Source: Gemmobacter fulvus (GTDB lineage: Bacteria > Pseudomonadota > Alphaproteobacteria > Rhodobacterales > Rhodobacteraceae). From it: DNA of 64,000 nucleotides. Where the stretch lies: assembly GCF_018798885.1 (NCBI RefSeq), contig NZ_CP076364.1:1-64000 (forward strand). The letters are read 5' to 3'. Of this stretch, positions 26,049 through 35,206 are shown one piece after another; within the stretch, counting starts at the first letter, position 1, and the number at the start of each line of letters is the position of its first letter. The notes under the pieces were generated by a model. That model was not told the DNA's origin. It was given only the letters and a program-made list of their open reading frames with translations, and searched no databases. A program made the translations under genes and the position numbers.

Positions 26049-27187
26049 TTGGAACCTGCGCTTACTTTGAGGAATGTTGAATCAACGGCATAGGCCTGCA
26101 ACCAGAGTGCATATCGCGCCTGGTCGACCTTCGTGCGGGCTGACTTTACCCGTCCGACCATCAGCGCAATACGCACTGCTTCCGCCCGGGCATAGCTGTT
26201 GAGGTCAAAGGCTTCCTTGGCCGATTTGGTCGTGGGGATGCGTTCGATGATGGAGCGCAACCGCTTCAGCGCCGCTTCGATCTCAACAGAGGCGGCCATG
26301 CCATAGTGCAGGCCCGCGTCGGCAATGTTACTGGCCTCGGCGATCGCCAAGTCGCGCGGATCAAAGGTGCCAACCTGATCGACGCCGGTGATCTTGTGTG
26401 CATAGGCGTTGAAGAACCCGGTGATGCGGACAACGTAATCCTGAGTTTCCTTGAACGGTGGGATACCGCCATATTTCGAGACGTTGCCGGGACCGGCATT
26501 ATAGGCGGCGAGGGCCAGCGGCACGGAGCCGAATTTGTTCAACTGCGCCAGAAAATATCGCGCGCCGCCGTCAAGCTGCAGCATCGGGTCATCATAATAC
26601 GCCGGATAAATGCCGAGATCCCTGGCCGTGCCCGGCATGACCTGCGTGAGGCCAAAGGCCCCGACCGGGCTGCGCGCGCCGATGGAAAACCCGGACTCTT
26701 GTTTCACGAGGCTCTGGAACCAGATACGGAATTCGACCGGGTTCAACCCGGCGCGGGCAAGGCCCGGATGCGTGGCATATTTTCGGGCGGTTGCGACAAT
26801 CATTTCCTCGATGCTGGTCTTGGCATCGCCAAAGAGCCGGGCGGCATAAGGGCTGTTGTCCTCGACCTTGTAGAGTGCCGCGGTCTCTGCACCGGGCAGG
26901 ATTTCCAGATCGGTGATCCACCGGGTCGGCCCAGTCATCATGGCCAGCGTGGCGTCCAAGGCGTCAAGCTGGTTTTGATGCAACTCGGCGCTGCGGCTCT
27001 TCTTGTCGGCTTCAAGCTCGCGCGCGCCCGTCAGTGTGGTCATCTGCGCGATCTCCAGAGCATGCTGGATGACCGACTTGCCATCCGCAATGGGCACGCC
27101 TCGCGCCATCGCCATGAGCGGCAGCGCCGCAGTTGCCAGAGCAAGGACTCTGGCCGAGCGTTGGAATTTAGTGGCAGGGAATGACAT
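26045..27187 (-). CDS. Second lytic transglycosylase of the transfer operon
   Basis: This is a 380-residue exported protein (signal '[17 protein letters not shown]') with an SLT domain in its middle: catalytic Glu in '[20 protein letters not shown]', then '[14 protein letters not shown]' and '[17 protein letters not shown]'. It cleaves peptidoglycan to let the channel through. A helical C-terminal extension of about 120 residues follows the SLT domain. Together with virB1 this gives the operon two transglycosylases. The ATG at 27187 lies inside the end of the upstream lipoprotein gene. Confidence 0.9.
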   Translation of the reverse strand: MSFPATKFQRSARVLALATAALPLMAMARGVPIADGKSVIQHALEIAQMTTLTGARELEADKKSRSAELHQNQLDALDATLAMMTGPTRWITDLEILPGAETAALYKVEDNSPYAARLFGDAKTSIEEMIVATARKYATHPGLARAGLNPVEFRIWFQSLVKQESGFSIGARSPVGAFGLTQVMPGTARDLGIYPAYYDDPMLQLDGGARYFLAQLNKFGSVPLALAAYNAGPGNVSKYGGIPPFKETQDYVVRITGFFNAYAHKITGVDQVGTFDPRDLAIAEASNIADAGLHYGMAASVEIEAALKRLRSIIERIPTTKSAKEAFDLNSYARAEAVRIALMVGRVKSARTKVDQARYALWLQAYAVDSTFLKVSAGSK

Positions 27188-27371
27188 CAAGGCTCGACGT
27201 GTCTACCCGCGGACCTGAAACTACGTCGGGTCTTGCGCTCTTGGTGGAACTGGTCACAGTAGGCCCCGCCTTCGCCCAGCAGTTGGTCTTGGTGATCGGC
27301 ACGCCGGCACAGCCAGCAAGCGTGAAAAAGCCGAATCCGATAATGATATTTATGTAATATATTGATTTCAT
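27168..27371 (-). CDS. Small lipoprotein, VirB7-like position
   Basis: This 67-residue protein has a hydrophobic start and lipobox 'FTLAGC', so it is a small outer-membrane lipoprotein. VirB7 is a lipoprotein of this size that stabilises VirB9. Here the gene lies between virB4 and a transglycosylase rather than beside virB9, so the assignment is by size, lipobox and operon membership only. The first codons are AT-rich compared with the neighbours. It overlaps the next gene by 20 bases. Confidence 0.65.
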   Translation of the reverse strand: MKSIYYINIIIGFGFFTLAGCAGVPITKTNCWAKAGPTVTSSTKSARPDVVSGPRVDTSSLDVIPCH

Positions 27372-27378
27372 TCAACAA

Positions 27379-29721
27379 TCACTCCCTCCAGAATTTGGGT
27401 CGCGCGGCGTAGTCAGTGCCAAAGGTACTGAGGCCAGCCTGACCACCACCGAGCGCAGTCAGCAGCGACCCCAAGGGTTTGAGATCGACATTCAAGACTG
27501 TCGAGCTGCGCGGTGTGCGCGACAGCACCATGCGCTGACCCGGGATCGGGCTGAGGACAAAATCCAACTCGCCATCGGTCAGCCGGAACCCGTCATAGTC
27601 GGCGCTCGACGCTTCGCCATTCGGGAACAGAAGCTGGTTGGGGAGCGCTTCCAGTATCGAGCGGGTTTTGGAACCCCGGATCTGGCTTGGAAACTGCGTC
27701 ATCATCACCACGACCACGTTCTTCTTGCGCGCCGTCACCAGCCATTCGGAGAGTTTCCTGGCGAAGTACTCGTCGTCGAGCACCTTCCAGGCCTCATCAA
27801 TGAGGATGAGCGTCGGGCGCTTTTCCTCGATCAGCATCTCGATGCGGCGGAAGAGATAGCCGAGGATCGCGGTGCGTTCGGTGCCGAGATCGAGGATTTC
27901 GGTGAGATCGACCGCTGTCACATCATGGCTGGTGAAATCCACCACCGGCTCCTCGGCCTCACCAAACACCCAGCCGTAGCGACCCTCGGGGCCCCATTCG
28001 CTGATCCGCTGCGCCAGATCGAGTCCGTCGCCCACATCACCGAACAGTTCCTGAAACGCGCGGAAGTTCCGCAGCCCTTCCCGGGCTTTGCCGTTCTGGG
28101 AAATCGCCGACTTCAGTGCTTCTGACTGCAGCGGCGTCATCGGCCCGCTACGGGATTCAAGCAGCGCCACGAGCCAATCCAGAAACCATGCCTCACCGCG
28201 TTCACCGGATTCCGTGGCAAGCGGATTCAGGCCCGTCGGTCGTCCGGCACGGATTTCGGCATAGCGGCCGCCAAGGGCGCGGACCGCCATCTTGAGGCCC
28301 GCTTCCTTATCAAAGATGATCGTGCGGCCCCCTGCCCTTTGCGCTTGGGCCGCGAGGAAGGCGACGGTGGTGGTTTTGCCGCCGCCTGATTTGCCCAAAA
28401 CGAGAGTGTGACCGTTGGTTGGTTCTGCCAGCGGATCACCAGGTTCATGGAAGCTGAACCGGTGCAGGCTGCCCTGCAGCGTCTGAAACAGCGTCAGCGG
28501 CGTTTGCCATGGCAGGCGGGCAGCTTCCGTTCCAGTATCGGCGGCATGTAGCGCCGCCATATCGGAGAAGTTCAACGACGAGACGGTCATGTCCCGCGCC
28601 CGATAATCCATGTTGCCAGGGTGCATGGCGAAGAACGCAGCCTCGAGGGCCGTGACTTCGCGGACCAGCCGCATGCCATTTTGATGTGCAATGCCGCGAA
28701 TGCGGGCGACTTCGGTATCGAGCGCAGCCTGATCCCCGGCAAAGACGGTGATGGTCATCTGGTGCAGACCAAAGCCCAACTCGCCGCTTTCGGACTTGTC
28801 CGCTGCCTCGAAGAGCTGGGCCTCGATCGTAGCGGCAATGTCCTCGGAGGCCCGCATTTGGGCCACGCGTCGTTTGACCCGTTCGGTAATGCTGCCGCGC
28901 TCGATCGGTGTGTAGCTGTGAGTGATGATGGTGTCGCGGGAAGCTCCGAGCGCATCCAGCATGCCGGGCCAGGTCGAGGTGGCATAGGACTTCACGTAGA
29001 GGACGGCTCCAACACGAGCTGTGTCCGCCCCCTCCTCCACCGTGAACTGACCTTTGCCGAAGCGGATGGCGGCATCGCTCGCATCCTCGGCGATGATGCC
29101 AAACGCGCTGCGGCGTTTGTTGCGCAACTCGCCAGTCAAGAGCGACGCATAAAAGCCAGTCAGGCTGCCATCGCTGATCTTGAGCCGGTGAGATTTGACG
29201 CCAAGGCCTGTCTCGAGGATCGAGACCACCTCGCGCAATTCTTCCAAGCGCCGGTCGGTATCCTCGCCCCAGACCTTTGCAGCCGCCTTGCCAAAGAGCG
29301 GCACCGCCAGCGGGGCAACCTGCCGCCGGACGACCGTCAGGATCAGCACAGAGTCCTGAAGATTGCGGCGCTGCAGCTCGGCACTCCAGGCTCGGTCGAT
29401 ATCGGCGGCGAAGCTTTGGCCGTGGATCGATTTTAGTTGGGCTTGGACCGGGCGCATCATCCGGTGCAGATAGAAGCTGAAACGCTCATCGAGCGTGTCG
29501 AGGAGATGCGCGAACCCTGCCCGCAGGGCTGTGATCGCTGAAGTTCCCGCTGTGATTCCGTCGATGCCGGTCACTTCGAGCGAAATCATCAACCCGTTGT
29601 CGCGTGTCCGGACCACCTCATCATCAAGCTCGATGACGTAAGGCAGGTGCGCATAGATCTTCGGGTCAGCCGGGATCAGCGCCCGCGCCCTGCCCTTCAA
29701 CCCATCCCGTTCAAGAAACAT
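27379..29721 (-). CDS. virB4: VirB4 ATPase
   Basis: This 780-residue AAA+ ATPase energises pilin extraction and channel assembly at the inner membrane. The N-terminal CagE/TrbE/VirB4 domain is followed by Walker A 'VLGKSGGGKTTTVAFLAAQ', Walker B 'PTLILIDEAWKVLDDEYFA' and the downstream 'VVVVMMTQFPSQI' segment. The length is standard. It overlaps virB3 by 11 bases. Confidence 0.96.
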   Translation of the reverse strand: MFLERDGLKGRARALIPADPKIYAHLPYVIELDDEVVRTRDNGLMISLEVTGIDGITAGTSAITALRAGFAHLLDTLDERFSFYLHRMMRPVQAQLKSIHGQSFAADIDRAWSAELQRRNLQDSVLILTVVRRQVAPLAVPLFGKAAAKVWGEDTDRRLEELREVVSILETGLGVKSHRLKISDGSLTGFYASLLTGELRNKRRSAFGIIAEDASDAAIRFGKGQFTVEEGADTARVGAVLYVKSYATSTWPGMLDALGASRDTIITHSYTPIERGSITERVKRRVAQMRASEDIAATIEAQLFEAADKSESGELGFGLHQMTITVFAGDQAALDTEVARIRGIAHQNGMRLVREVTALEAAFFAMHPGNMDYRARDMTVSSLNFSDMAALHAADTGTEAARLPWQTPLTLFQTLQGSLHRFSFHEPGDPLAEPTNGHTLVLGKSGGGKTTTVAFLAAQAQRAGGRTIIFDKEAGLKMAVRALGGRYAEIRAGRPTGLNPLATESGERGEAWFLDWLVALLESRSGPMTPLQSEALKSAISQNGKAREGLRNFRAFQELFGDVGDGLDLAQRISEWGPEGRYGWVFGEAEEPVVDFTSHDVTAVDLTEILDLGTERTAILGYLFRRIEMLIEEKRPTLILIDEAWKVLDDEYFARKLSEWLVTARKKNVVVVMMTQFPSQIRGSKTRSILEALPNQLLFPNGEASSADYDGFRLTDGELDFVLSPIPGQRMVLSRTPRSSTVLNVDLKPLGSLLTALGGGQAGLSTFGTDYAARPKFWRE

Positions 29722-29977
29722 GGCGCCGCCCTTTCCGAAGAATGGCCATCGGCGTCGCCCGCATCAGGACCGCAAAGACATGATGCCCGTTAGGGTTCAC
29801 CTTCGTGGCGATACGAGCCAGCCCGTACCAGATCGGGGCCGTCAGGAACCACCAGACCGCTTTGAAGAGGATGAAAGGCAGCACGGTCATCGCTCCCACT
29901 GCCATGGCATAGGGCATCGGCAGGCCGAGGAACCTGGCTTGCCGCGAAAGCCCGAGGATGACCGCGCTTTTCTCCAT
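29711..29977 (-). CDS. virB3: VirB3 inner-membrane protein
   Basis: This 88-residue protein starts with a short hydrophilic segment ('SAVILGLSRQARFLGLPMPY') and has two adjoining membrane helices ('GAMTVLPFILFKAVWWFLTAP'-type region). It matches the VirB3/TrbD family in size and layout, and in its fixed position between virB2 and virB4. It helps pilus assembly. Confidence 0.88.
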   Translation of the reverse strand: MEKSAVILGLSRQARFLGLPMPYAMAVGAMTVLPFILFKAVWWFLTAPIWYGLARIATKVNPNGHHVFAVLMRATPMAILRKGRRHVS

Positions 29978-29992
29978 GGATCTGACCTCGCC

Positions 29993-30292
29993 TCAGCTGA
30001 ACGACGAACGCAGGTTGGCGACGATGGCGGGGCCCGCGAAGACGAGAAAGGCGCCGACAACAACCAGTGCAACCCAGGCCCAGGAGATCCGGTTGAAGGC
30101 CGCCAGGAACCCGGTCACCACGAAGGCAATTCCAAAAAATGCTGTCGCCAGTGTGCCCCGGAACGAGGCCAGGACGCCGGTTGCAACTTTCTCAGCCTTG
30201 GTAAAGACCACTTGCGCCAAAGCAGGCTCGGATTGCGCCAGAAAAAGGGTGCAAAGGGTCAGGCCCAGAAGAGCCAGGTTTGGATTGCGCAT
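29993..30292 (-). CDS. virB2: VirB2-type major pilin
   Basis: The ATG at 30292 gives 99 residues: a long signal peptide ending near 'PALAQ', then two hydrophobic helices ('TLATAFFGIAFVVTGFLAAF' and 'WVALVVVGAFLVFAGPAI') joined by a short positive loop, as in VirB2/TrbC pilins. This subunit polymerises into the conjugative pilus. It follows virB1 closely. Confidence 0.88.
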   Translation of the reverse strand: MRNPNLALLGLTLCTLFLAQSEPALAQVVFTKAEKVATGVLASFRGTLATAFFGIAFVVTGFLAAFNRISWAWVALVVVGAFLVFAGPAIVANLRSSFS

Positions 30293-30314
30293 GATGGGAG
30301 GTGTCCTTTTTTTG

Positions 30315-31022
30315 TCAGAGATCGGTGAGGATGCGGTCATAGGCCGCCATCACCTTTACGATGTGGGACTGGGTCTCGGCGTAGGGTGGCACGCCGTCAT
30401 ATTTGCGAACTGCATCAGGCCCGGCGTTGTAGGCGGCAAGGGCCAGTTCCAGGCTACCAAAGGCTGCCATTTGTTCGAGAAGATAGCGCGCGCCGCCGTC
30501 GAGATTTTCGATTGGGTCCGCTGGATCGACGCCAAGATAGGTGGCGGTTCCCGGCATCAACTGGGCGAGACCCAGGGCACCCGCATGGCTGACAGCCCCG
30601 TGGATGTAATTGCTTTCGACCTTGATCATCGCCTGGAAGAAGGCGGTCCACTCTGTGGGCGAAATCTCCAGCCGCGCCAGGGCCGGATGGTCCTGATAGC
30701 GGGTGGCGATGAGCCGGATCGACGGCAGCACATCCCTTGGGGCTGCAACTCCTTTGGTGCTGTGGGAGACGTCAGCTGCTGCTTCTGCACCCTCCCCTTC
30801 TCGGGTCTCTTCTTCAACAGGTTCAGGACGCACCGGGACAATCAGCTGTCCCTGACCGTCATAGCGCAGAACAGATGTATCAAGTGCGGCGAACTGAACG
30901 TCACCGCCCTGCCCTTCCGGCTCATTCCAGCGGATCACTTCCGCCTGAGAGGCTCCGCATGCCAGTGCAGACAGCGCCAGCGACAGCAGGCACGTCGAGA
31001 TGGTCGAGGTTGAGTTTGCCAA
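30315..31022 (-). CDS. virB1: VirB1-like lytic transglycosylase
   Basis: The C-terminal half is an SLT domain: catalytic Glu in '[17 protein letters not shown]', '[18 protein letters not shown]', '[18 protein letters not shown]'. The N-terminus carries a lipobox-like export signal '[12 protein letters not shown]'. The start is uncertain: the frame is open far upstream inside the preceding gene; I use the TTG at 31022 because it gives a short signal peptide. It opens the peptidoglycan for the secretion channel. Confidence 0.85.
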   Translation of the reverse strand: MANSTSTISTCLLSLALSALACGASQAEVIRWNEPEGQGGDVQFAALDTSVLRYDGQGQLIVPVRPEPVEEETREGEGAEAAADVSHSTKGVAAPRDVLPSIRLIATRYQDHPALARLEISPTEWTAFFQAMIKVESNYIHGAVSHAGALGLAQLMPGTATYLGVDPADPIENLDGGARYLLEQMAAFGSLELALAAYNAGPDAVRKYDGVPPYAETQSHIVKVMAAYDRILTDL

Positions 31023-31260
31023 AGGCGAGACCGAACATACCGATTGGCGAATTGACGATCCGTTCCCGCGCAAGCGCGGTGACCAGCAGGAAGCGCTCCC
31101 CCGCAGGGCTGACAACGTAAAACAGCCATTCCCCCGAGAACCGCTCGTCGGGGTTGGGCGCACTGACACACTCGATCTCAACAGTCGCTCCTGGGATTGC
31201 GGCCAGCTTGCGGAAATCGCGTTCCAGCAAGACAGGCAATGCACGCCGTTTGGTAGTCAT
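30922..31260 (-). CDS. Hypothetical first gene of the transfer operon (112 aa)
   Basis: The ATG at 31260 follows GAGGGG by five bases. The product is a soluble, beta-rich protein ('[20 protein letters not shown]', '[20 protein letters not shown]') with no signal peptide. I do not recognise a family. It overlaps the probable virB1 start and is the promoter-proximal gene of the long minus-strand vir operon, so it may be regulatory. Confidence 0.65.
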   Translation of the reverse strand: MTTKRRALPVLLERDFRKLAAIPGATVEIECVSAPNPDERFSGEWLFYVVSPAGERFLLVTALARERIVNSPIGMFGLAFGKLNLDHLDVPAVAGAVCTGMRSLSGGSDPLE

Positions 31261-31448
31261 GGGGTCCCCTCGGATCATCTGTTGGGAACGTTGTATCGCA
31301 GATTTATTTGTGAAGCGATGCCTAACAGAAAGTATGGTGCGTTCAATGCAAAAATGACAAATACGATAAAAGAAGCCTGCACGAGCCGTCGGATGACTGA
31401 ACGGGCGTTCGGCTCAGGCCAGCGGTCAGAGCCTTCCCAAATCGAAAA

Positions 31449-31859
31449 ATGGAGCTGAAACGTGAGACCGCGAAGTTGAGAAAAGCCCAAGAAATATTGA
31501 GAGATCGTCCGCCTCCAGACGCAGTTTCATTGTCCGGCAAGGCACGCCCATTGCGCAGGCGGGCCCGGCTTCTGCCCGCAATCTGCATGGCAGTCGCCCT
31601 TGGCTCCGAAGCCTTCGCACAACCAGAGGCGATTCGCTGTCTGGCACCAGAAGTGCCGATCGCCGATCTGCCGGATGCGGTTCTCGCCAAGTACCGCGCG
31701 GAAATTGTGGCCGAGTTCGAGGCATACTTCGCCGCCCTGAGTGATCACGTCGCCTGTCTCGACACTGAGCGCAGCCGCGCCTTGTCCGAAGCCCGCGTGG
31801 CCACCGAGGCCTATTCAGCCTTCCTCAACAATCACCCAGCCCAGAAGGACCTCCCGTGA
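31449..31859 (+). CDS. Exported hypothetical protein, divergent from the vir operon
   Basis: The frame gives up to 136 residues. The first 20 ('MELKRETAKLRKAQEILRDR') look like the tail of an IS3-type OrfA, and the likely real start is a TTG near 31533-31551, just before a signal peptide ('ARLLPAICMAVALGSEAFA'). The mature part is acidic and helical with two cysteines. It overlaps the TrbM-like gene by ATGA, so the two form an operon and both products are periplasmic. Confidence 0.6.
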   Translation: MELKRETAKLRKAQEILRDRPPPDAVSLSGKARPLRRRARLLPAICMAVALGSEAFAQPEAIRCLAPEVPIADLPDAVLAKYRAEIVAEFEAYFAALSDHVACLDTERSRALSEARVATEAYSAFLNNHPAQKDLP

Positions 31860-32533
31860 AACCCCTCCTCCCTAGCCTGCTCCTTGGTCTTGGTCTCTCA
31901 ATCACGACCATCACCCCGGCAGCGGCTTACCCCGTCGATTGCGCGATCCTCTTGTGTCTCGCCGGGGGCTGGCCCACTTCCGCCGAATGCGCCCGCGCCC
32001 GCACTGTCTTCATTCGTCGCATCACACCTTGGCCGATCGAACCGCCACTCCAGATCTGGAATTGCCCGATGCGGGCGAGTTTCCGGGGTGAGGATCGCCC
32101 GCGAGCTCGGCTTCTTGAGGTCGATTTCCAGGCAGCCCAAACGCCGCGCGTCTATTCACACCCGGAGGCTCCGACCGTACCACTTTTGGCCGACGCTAAA
32201 GCCAAGGTCGATATCACTGATCCCGCCTTCGACTTTCTGCGCACGATCCGGGTTTTCCACATTGATCAAGCCTACCAACGTTTGAGCGGTGGAGGCAGCG
32301 ATATGTGCACCCAATCACAACGCGTTCGGGTGGGAATTTATGATGAACAGGGGAGGTTCCGTTGGCACCGCTCGCATGTGGAAGCGGTCCCCTCGGCATT
32401 TGAGGGCTTGCAAGGCTGGAAAGGGCTGCAGGCCTATGACCAGTCCGGTTGCCCAACCATCCATCTTCGTGGGGTCTTTGTAGAATGGCGGGACTATGAG
32501 GGCACCTATGGCCATGAGGTGGTGCACTACTGA
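31856..32533 (+). CDS. TrbM-like periplasmic transfer protein
   Basis: This is a 225-residue exported protein with signal peptide 'LLPSLLLGLGLSITTITPAAA'. The mature N-terminus 'YPVDCAILLCLAGGWPTSAEC' carries the Cys-rich CEAILCLS-like start of TrbM-type conjugation proteins. Further cysteines lie near the middle and end. TrbM is an accessory transfer protein of unknown activity. Its place beside the vir operon, on the opposite strand, supports a conjugation role. Confidence 0.7.
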   Translation: MKPLLPSLLLGLGLSITTITPAAAYPVDCAILLCLAGGWPTSAECARARTVFIRRITPWPIEPPLQIWNCPMRASFRGEDRPRARLLEVDFQAAQTPRVYSHPEAPTVPLLADAKAKVDITDPAFDFLRTIRVFHIDQAYQRLSGGGSDMCTQSQRVRVGIYDEQGRFRWHRSHVEAVPSAFEGLQGWKGLQAYDQSGCPTIHLRGVFVEWRDYEGTYGHEVVHY

Positions 32534-32671
32534 CCGAGTTGATCTCTAGCTTTAACCGGACCGGAAACCACCCCCCCCAAAAACAGAAACGACGTCAGAC
32601 CATAGACCCAACGCCGCGCTGAATTCTCTCGTGACAAAGAGTTTTCTAGCGCTACTGAAGCAGCCAATCAA

Positions 32672-32700
32672 CCGACAAGTCCACTTGTCGGGCCGATTTT
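32672..32700 (+). terminator. Probable intrinsic terminator after the TrbM-like gene
   Basis: CCGACAAGT and ACTTGTCGG are a perfect 9-bp repeat around two bases, followed within five bases by a TTTTT run. It lies 139 bp past the TrbM-like stop and 46 bp before the next gene. The tight spacer makes it also usable as a repressor site for that gene. Confidence 0.5.
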
Positions 32701-32745
32701 TGCTTGCTGATCGGTCTGATGTCCTGATCCGAAGGACACTCCATC

Positions 32746-33588
32746 ATGGACATGACGACTGGCGCCATTCTGCGCCGCATCACCCAGACGCCGCTTTCGG
32801 TTGCCGCCCACAAGTTGGCCACAGTCATCCTCGATGGCATCGCCTGGAAGGATGGATACAATGGCCTCGCCCGTGGCACCGCCGCCTTCACCCTTGCGCA
32901 TTTGGCCGAGAAGATGGGCGTGTCACGACAGCATTTAACTGCCCTGCTCTCCGAACTGGCGCAGTCCGGTCTGCGCCTCACCCGCTGGAAGCCAAACGGC
33001 AAATTCGCACCTTGGCTGTTTCGCTTCAGCGGCCCCGAAGATGATCCAATCTCGCCAGACGCCGTGTCAGCCACAGGCGACACATCACTATCTATGGAGT
33101 CTAAAAACAAAACTATCTTCGCAGGGCGGATCGAAATCGATGCGCACGCCAATGTCTACGATACGACTTGGGCAGAACTGATCAGAGCCGCGAAAACCTC
33201 GCTCGCCTGTTGGAATGTCGATACCCAGGCGATCTGGGACCGCTTCGTGGTCTTCAACAAGGCGCGCGGAAACGCAGCCGTTCCAGCGGGGTTTCTGCTT
33301 GGCTTCATGCGGAAATGGCGGACTTCGGCAAGTGCGGGAACGAGGTCATTTGCAGACGCCATACCGCGGCCCGTCCTTGATCAGGCCGAGCAGGAATTGC
33401 ATCGACTGATCGCTGCAGCGCCAAGTAAGAACAGGGAGTTTCATGCGTCAGATCTTCGTCGGCTGATCGGTCAGACAGCCTATGATGCCCGAGTCCTCGA
33501 CGTGATCCGCCAGTTCGGATGTCCGAGATTTGCAGCAAACCTGGCTGTTCATGGGCAAGCAGTGATGGCCGGTGAGATTTCAAGGTGA
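32746..33588 (+). CDS. Winged-helix DNA-binding protein of mobile elements
   Basis: This 280-residue protein begins with a replication-initiator-like or MarR-like winged helix: 'PLSVAAHKLATVILDGIAWK', 'LAEKMGVSRQHLTALLSELA'. A linker and a helical C-terminal domain follow ('WDRFVVFNKARGNAAVPAGF'). Proteins of this layout accompany plasmids and conjugative elements of Rhodobacterales and may be replication or regulation factors; I cannot tell which. It lies past a terminator-like hairpin and is therefore its own unit. Confidence 0.65.
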   Translation: MDMTTGAILRRITQTPLSVAAHKLATVILDGIAWKDGYNGLARGTAAFTLAHLAEKMGVSRQHLTALLSELAQSGLRLTRWKPNGKFAPWLFRFSGPEDDPISPDAVSATGDTSLSMESKNKTIFAGRIEIDAHANVYDTTWAELIRAAKTSLACWNVDTQAIWDRFVVFNKARGNAAVPAGFLLGFMRKWRTSASAGTRSFADAIPRPVLDQAEQELHRLIAAAPSKNREFHASDLRRLIGQTAYDARVLDVIRQFGCPRFAANLAVHGQAVMAGEISR

Positions 33589-33618
33589 GGCTGTTGTTCC
33601 AAGCCAGCCACTCCGGAA

Positions 33619-33974
33619 CATAAGTAAAGGCAAAGACGGCCCTCCTTGGCCTGACTCGGACAGCAGCGTCGGAACTGGGTGAATTCGGCGTCCGCGTCAA
33701 TGCGATCTGCCCTGGAACGCTTATCAGCGAGTTGACTGCCGGGTTCCCGCATTTTGCGGCGATGCTGCATGCAGCACCGGCTCGTCGACATGGCGACATC
33801 GACGAGATATCAAAGGCCGTACTTTTTCTCGCCTCGCGGGACTCGACCTTCATCAACGGCGTGGCCATTCCTGTTGACGGCGGGTTCACGGCAGCAGGGC
33901 CACTCCGATTGGTACACAGGCTGGTCCAATCGCCTAAAGCAATTGCCGCGCTTGATGCACAGACAACCGCCTGA
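33619..33974 (+). pseudogene. C-terminal half of a short-chain dehydrogenase
   Basis: The frame starts within the active-site helix of an SDR enzyme ('KAKTALLGLTRTAASELGEF') and continues through 'GVRVNAICPGTLISELTAG' and the C-terminal 'VDGGFTAAG' signature. The Rossmann half with the cofactor-binding Gly motif and the catalytic Ser/Tyr is missing. An IS5-family element begins 20 bp downstream. It is a broken passenger gene. Confidence 0.8.
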
Positions 33975-33993
33975 AAATACTGGCGTTTGGTTA

Positions 33994-34857
33994 GGCTCCA
34001 GACTCATTGATCGTCATAGCCAGAACATGACGGTAGCGGCGAAAGCGACTGCGGAGAGGAATGTCTTTGCGCACCTGTCGTAGCGGGTTGCGACGCGGCG
34101 CCAGTCCTTCAGCCTACCGAACATGATCTCGATCCAGTTGCGGGGACTATAGCGGCGCTTGTCGTAGGGGACGGTCTTGGCGCGTGACTTCCGGCCCGGG
34201 ATGCAGGGGCGTATCCCCTTGTCTTTCAAAGCATCCCGAAACCAGTCGGCATCATAGCCCCGGTCGGCAATCAGCCATTCAGCGGCCGGCAGGCTGCCCA
34301 GCAAGGCCGCGGCGCCGGTATAGTCGCTGACCTGGCCCGCGGTCATGAAGAAGCGCAGCGGGCGGCCCTTGGCGTCGGTGAATGCGTGGAGTTTAGTGTT
34401 CATGCCACCTTTGGTGCGGCCGATCAGACGCCCTCTCTGGTCGCCGGGCCCCCCTTTTTCGCCCGCAGGCTCGAAGCCGTGCGGTGCGCCTTCAGGTAGG
34501 TCGCGTCGATCATGACGACCTTCTCTTCGCCGCCTTCGGAGGCCAGTCCCTCCATCATCCGGGCGAACACCCCCATGTCGCCCCATCGCTTCCATCGGTT
34601 GTAGAGTGTCTTCGGCGGGCCATACTCCCGAGGCACATCGCACCACCGCAACCCATTGCGATTGACGAATATTATCCCGCTCAGAACACGCCGGTCATCG
34701 ACACGCGGCTTGCCATGGCGCTTCGGAAAGAACGTCCGCAGCCGGTCCATCTGCTCGTCAGTAAGCCAAAAAAGGTTGCTCATCTTCACCCCCGTCAGTC
34801 CGGGAGCTTGAAACATGCAGGCCTGGCGACCTCAAGCAGATCAATGGGTCCTGACCC
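33994..34857 (-). mobile_element. IS5-family element (IS427-like), about 864 bp
   Basis: The 19-bp termini at 33994-34012 and 34839-34857 (inner part CATTGATC shared, 15 of 19 matching) bound a two-frame transposase. The left flank ends in TA but the right flank does not, so no target duplication is visible. The right end abuts an IS110-type left end at exactly the point where the second 359-bp repeat also begins. Confidence 0.8.
34014..34783 (-). CDS. IS5-family transposase, two frames joined by frameshift
   Basis: The ATG at 34783 opens frame one ('MSNLFWLTDEQMDRLRTFFP', the DDE-type N-domain and the first Asp in 'VVMIDATYLKAH'). It runs into an A5-G6 stretch near 34455, then stops. The second frame resumes with 'RGRLIGRTKGGMNTKLHAF', 'LIADRGYDADWF' (second Asp) and 'NWIEIMFGRLKDWRRVATR' (third acidic residue). 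Such slippery runs are the normal programmed frameshift of IS427-type elements, so the transposase is probably intact. Confidence 0.85.
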
Positions 34858-35206
34858 TTCTGTATCTGCGCTCTGCTATACTGGCCTCGTCACCGGCCCC
34901 GGCCAGGGTCAGTGACGGGGTGGTGCGCGACGTCTGACCCTTGTGGCCTGACCTCGCTTCTTAGCCTGTCGGCACCGCCTCTCTTCATCGTCTCGAACAG
35001 TTGATTGCGGCCTTGCAGGACCGCGCACCAGAAGGAAGAAAGCATGGACAACCTATCACATGGCCGCGTTATCGGCATAGATGTCAGCCGCGATTGGCTT
35101 GACGTTCATTGCCTCCCAGATGGGCATCGCGTCAGAGTGCCCAACGCCCCGGCGGGTCATGCTGCCGTAGCGGATCTTGCCAGAGACCGAGACGCCGTCG
35201 TCTGCT
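34848..35206 (+). repeat. Left copy of 359-bp direct repeat flanking the catabolic cassette
   Basis: This copy matches 43584-43942 with three differences that I can see by eye. It begins inside an IS5-type terminus (GTCCTGACCC) and runs through the long non-coding left end and the first 54 codons of an IS110-family transposase, breaking at the iolG-like stop codon. Confidence 0.9.
35044..35206 (+). pseudogene. IS110-family transposase, first 54 codons
   Basis: This fragment starts with ATG at 35044 and encodes 'MDNLSHGRVIGIDVSRDWLD', the RuvC-like start with the first catalytic Asp, and 'HRVRVPNAPAGHAAVADLA'. It is cut at a TAG made by the junction with the catabolic genes. The 190-bp leader resembles the long left end that carries the guide RNA in the IS110 group. 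Confidence 0.85.
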
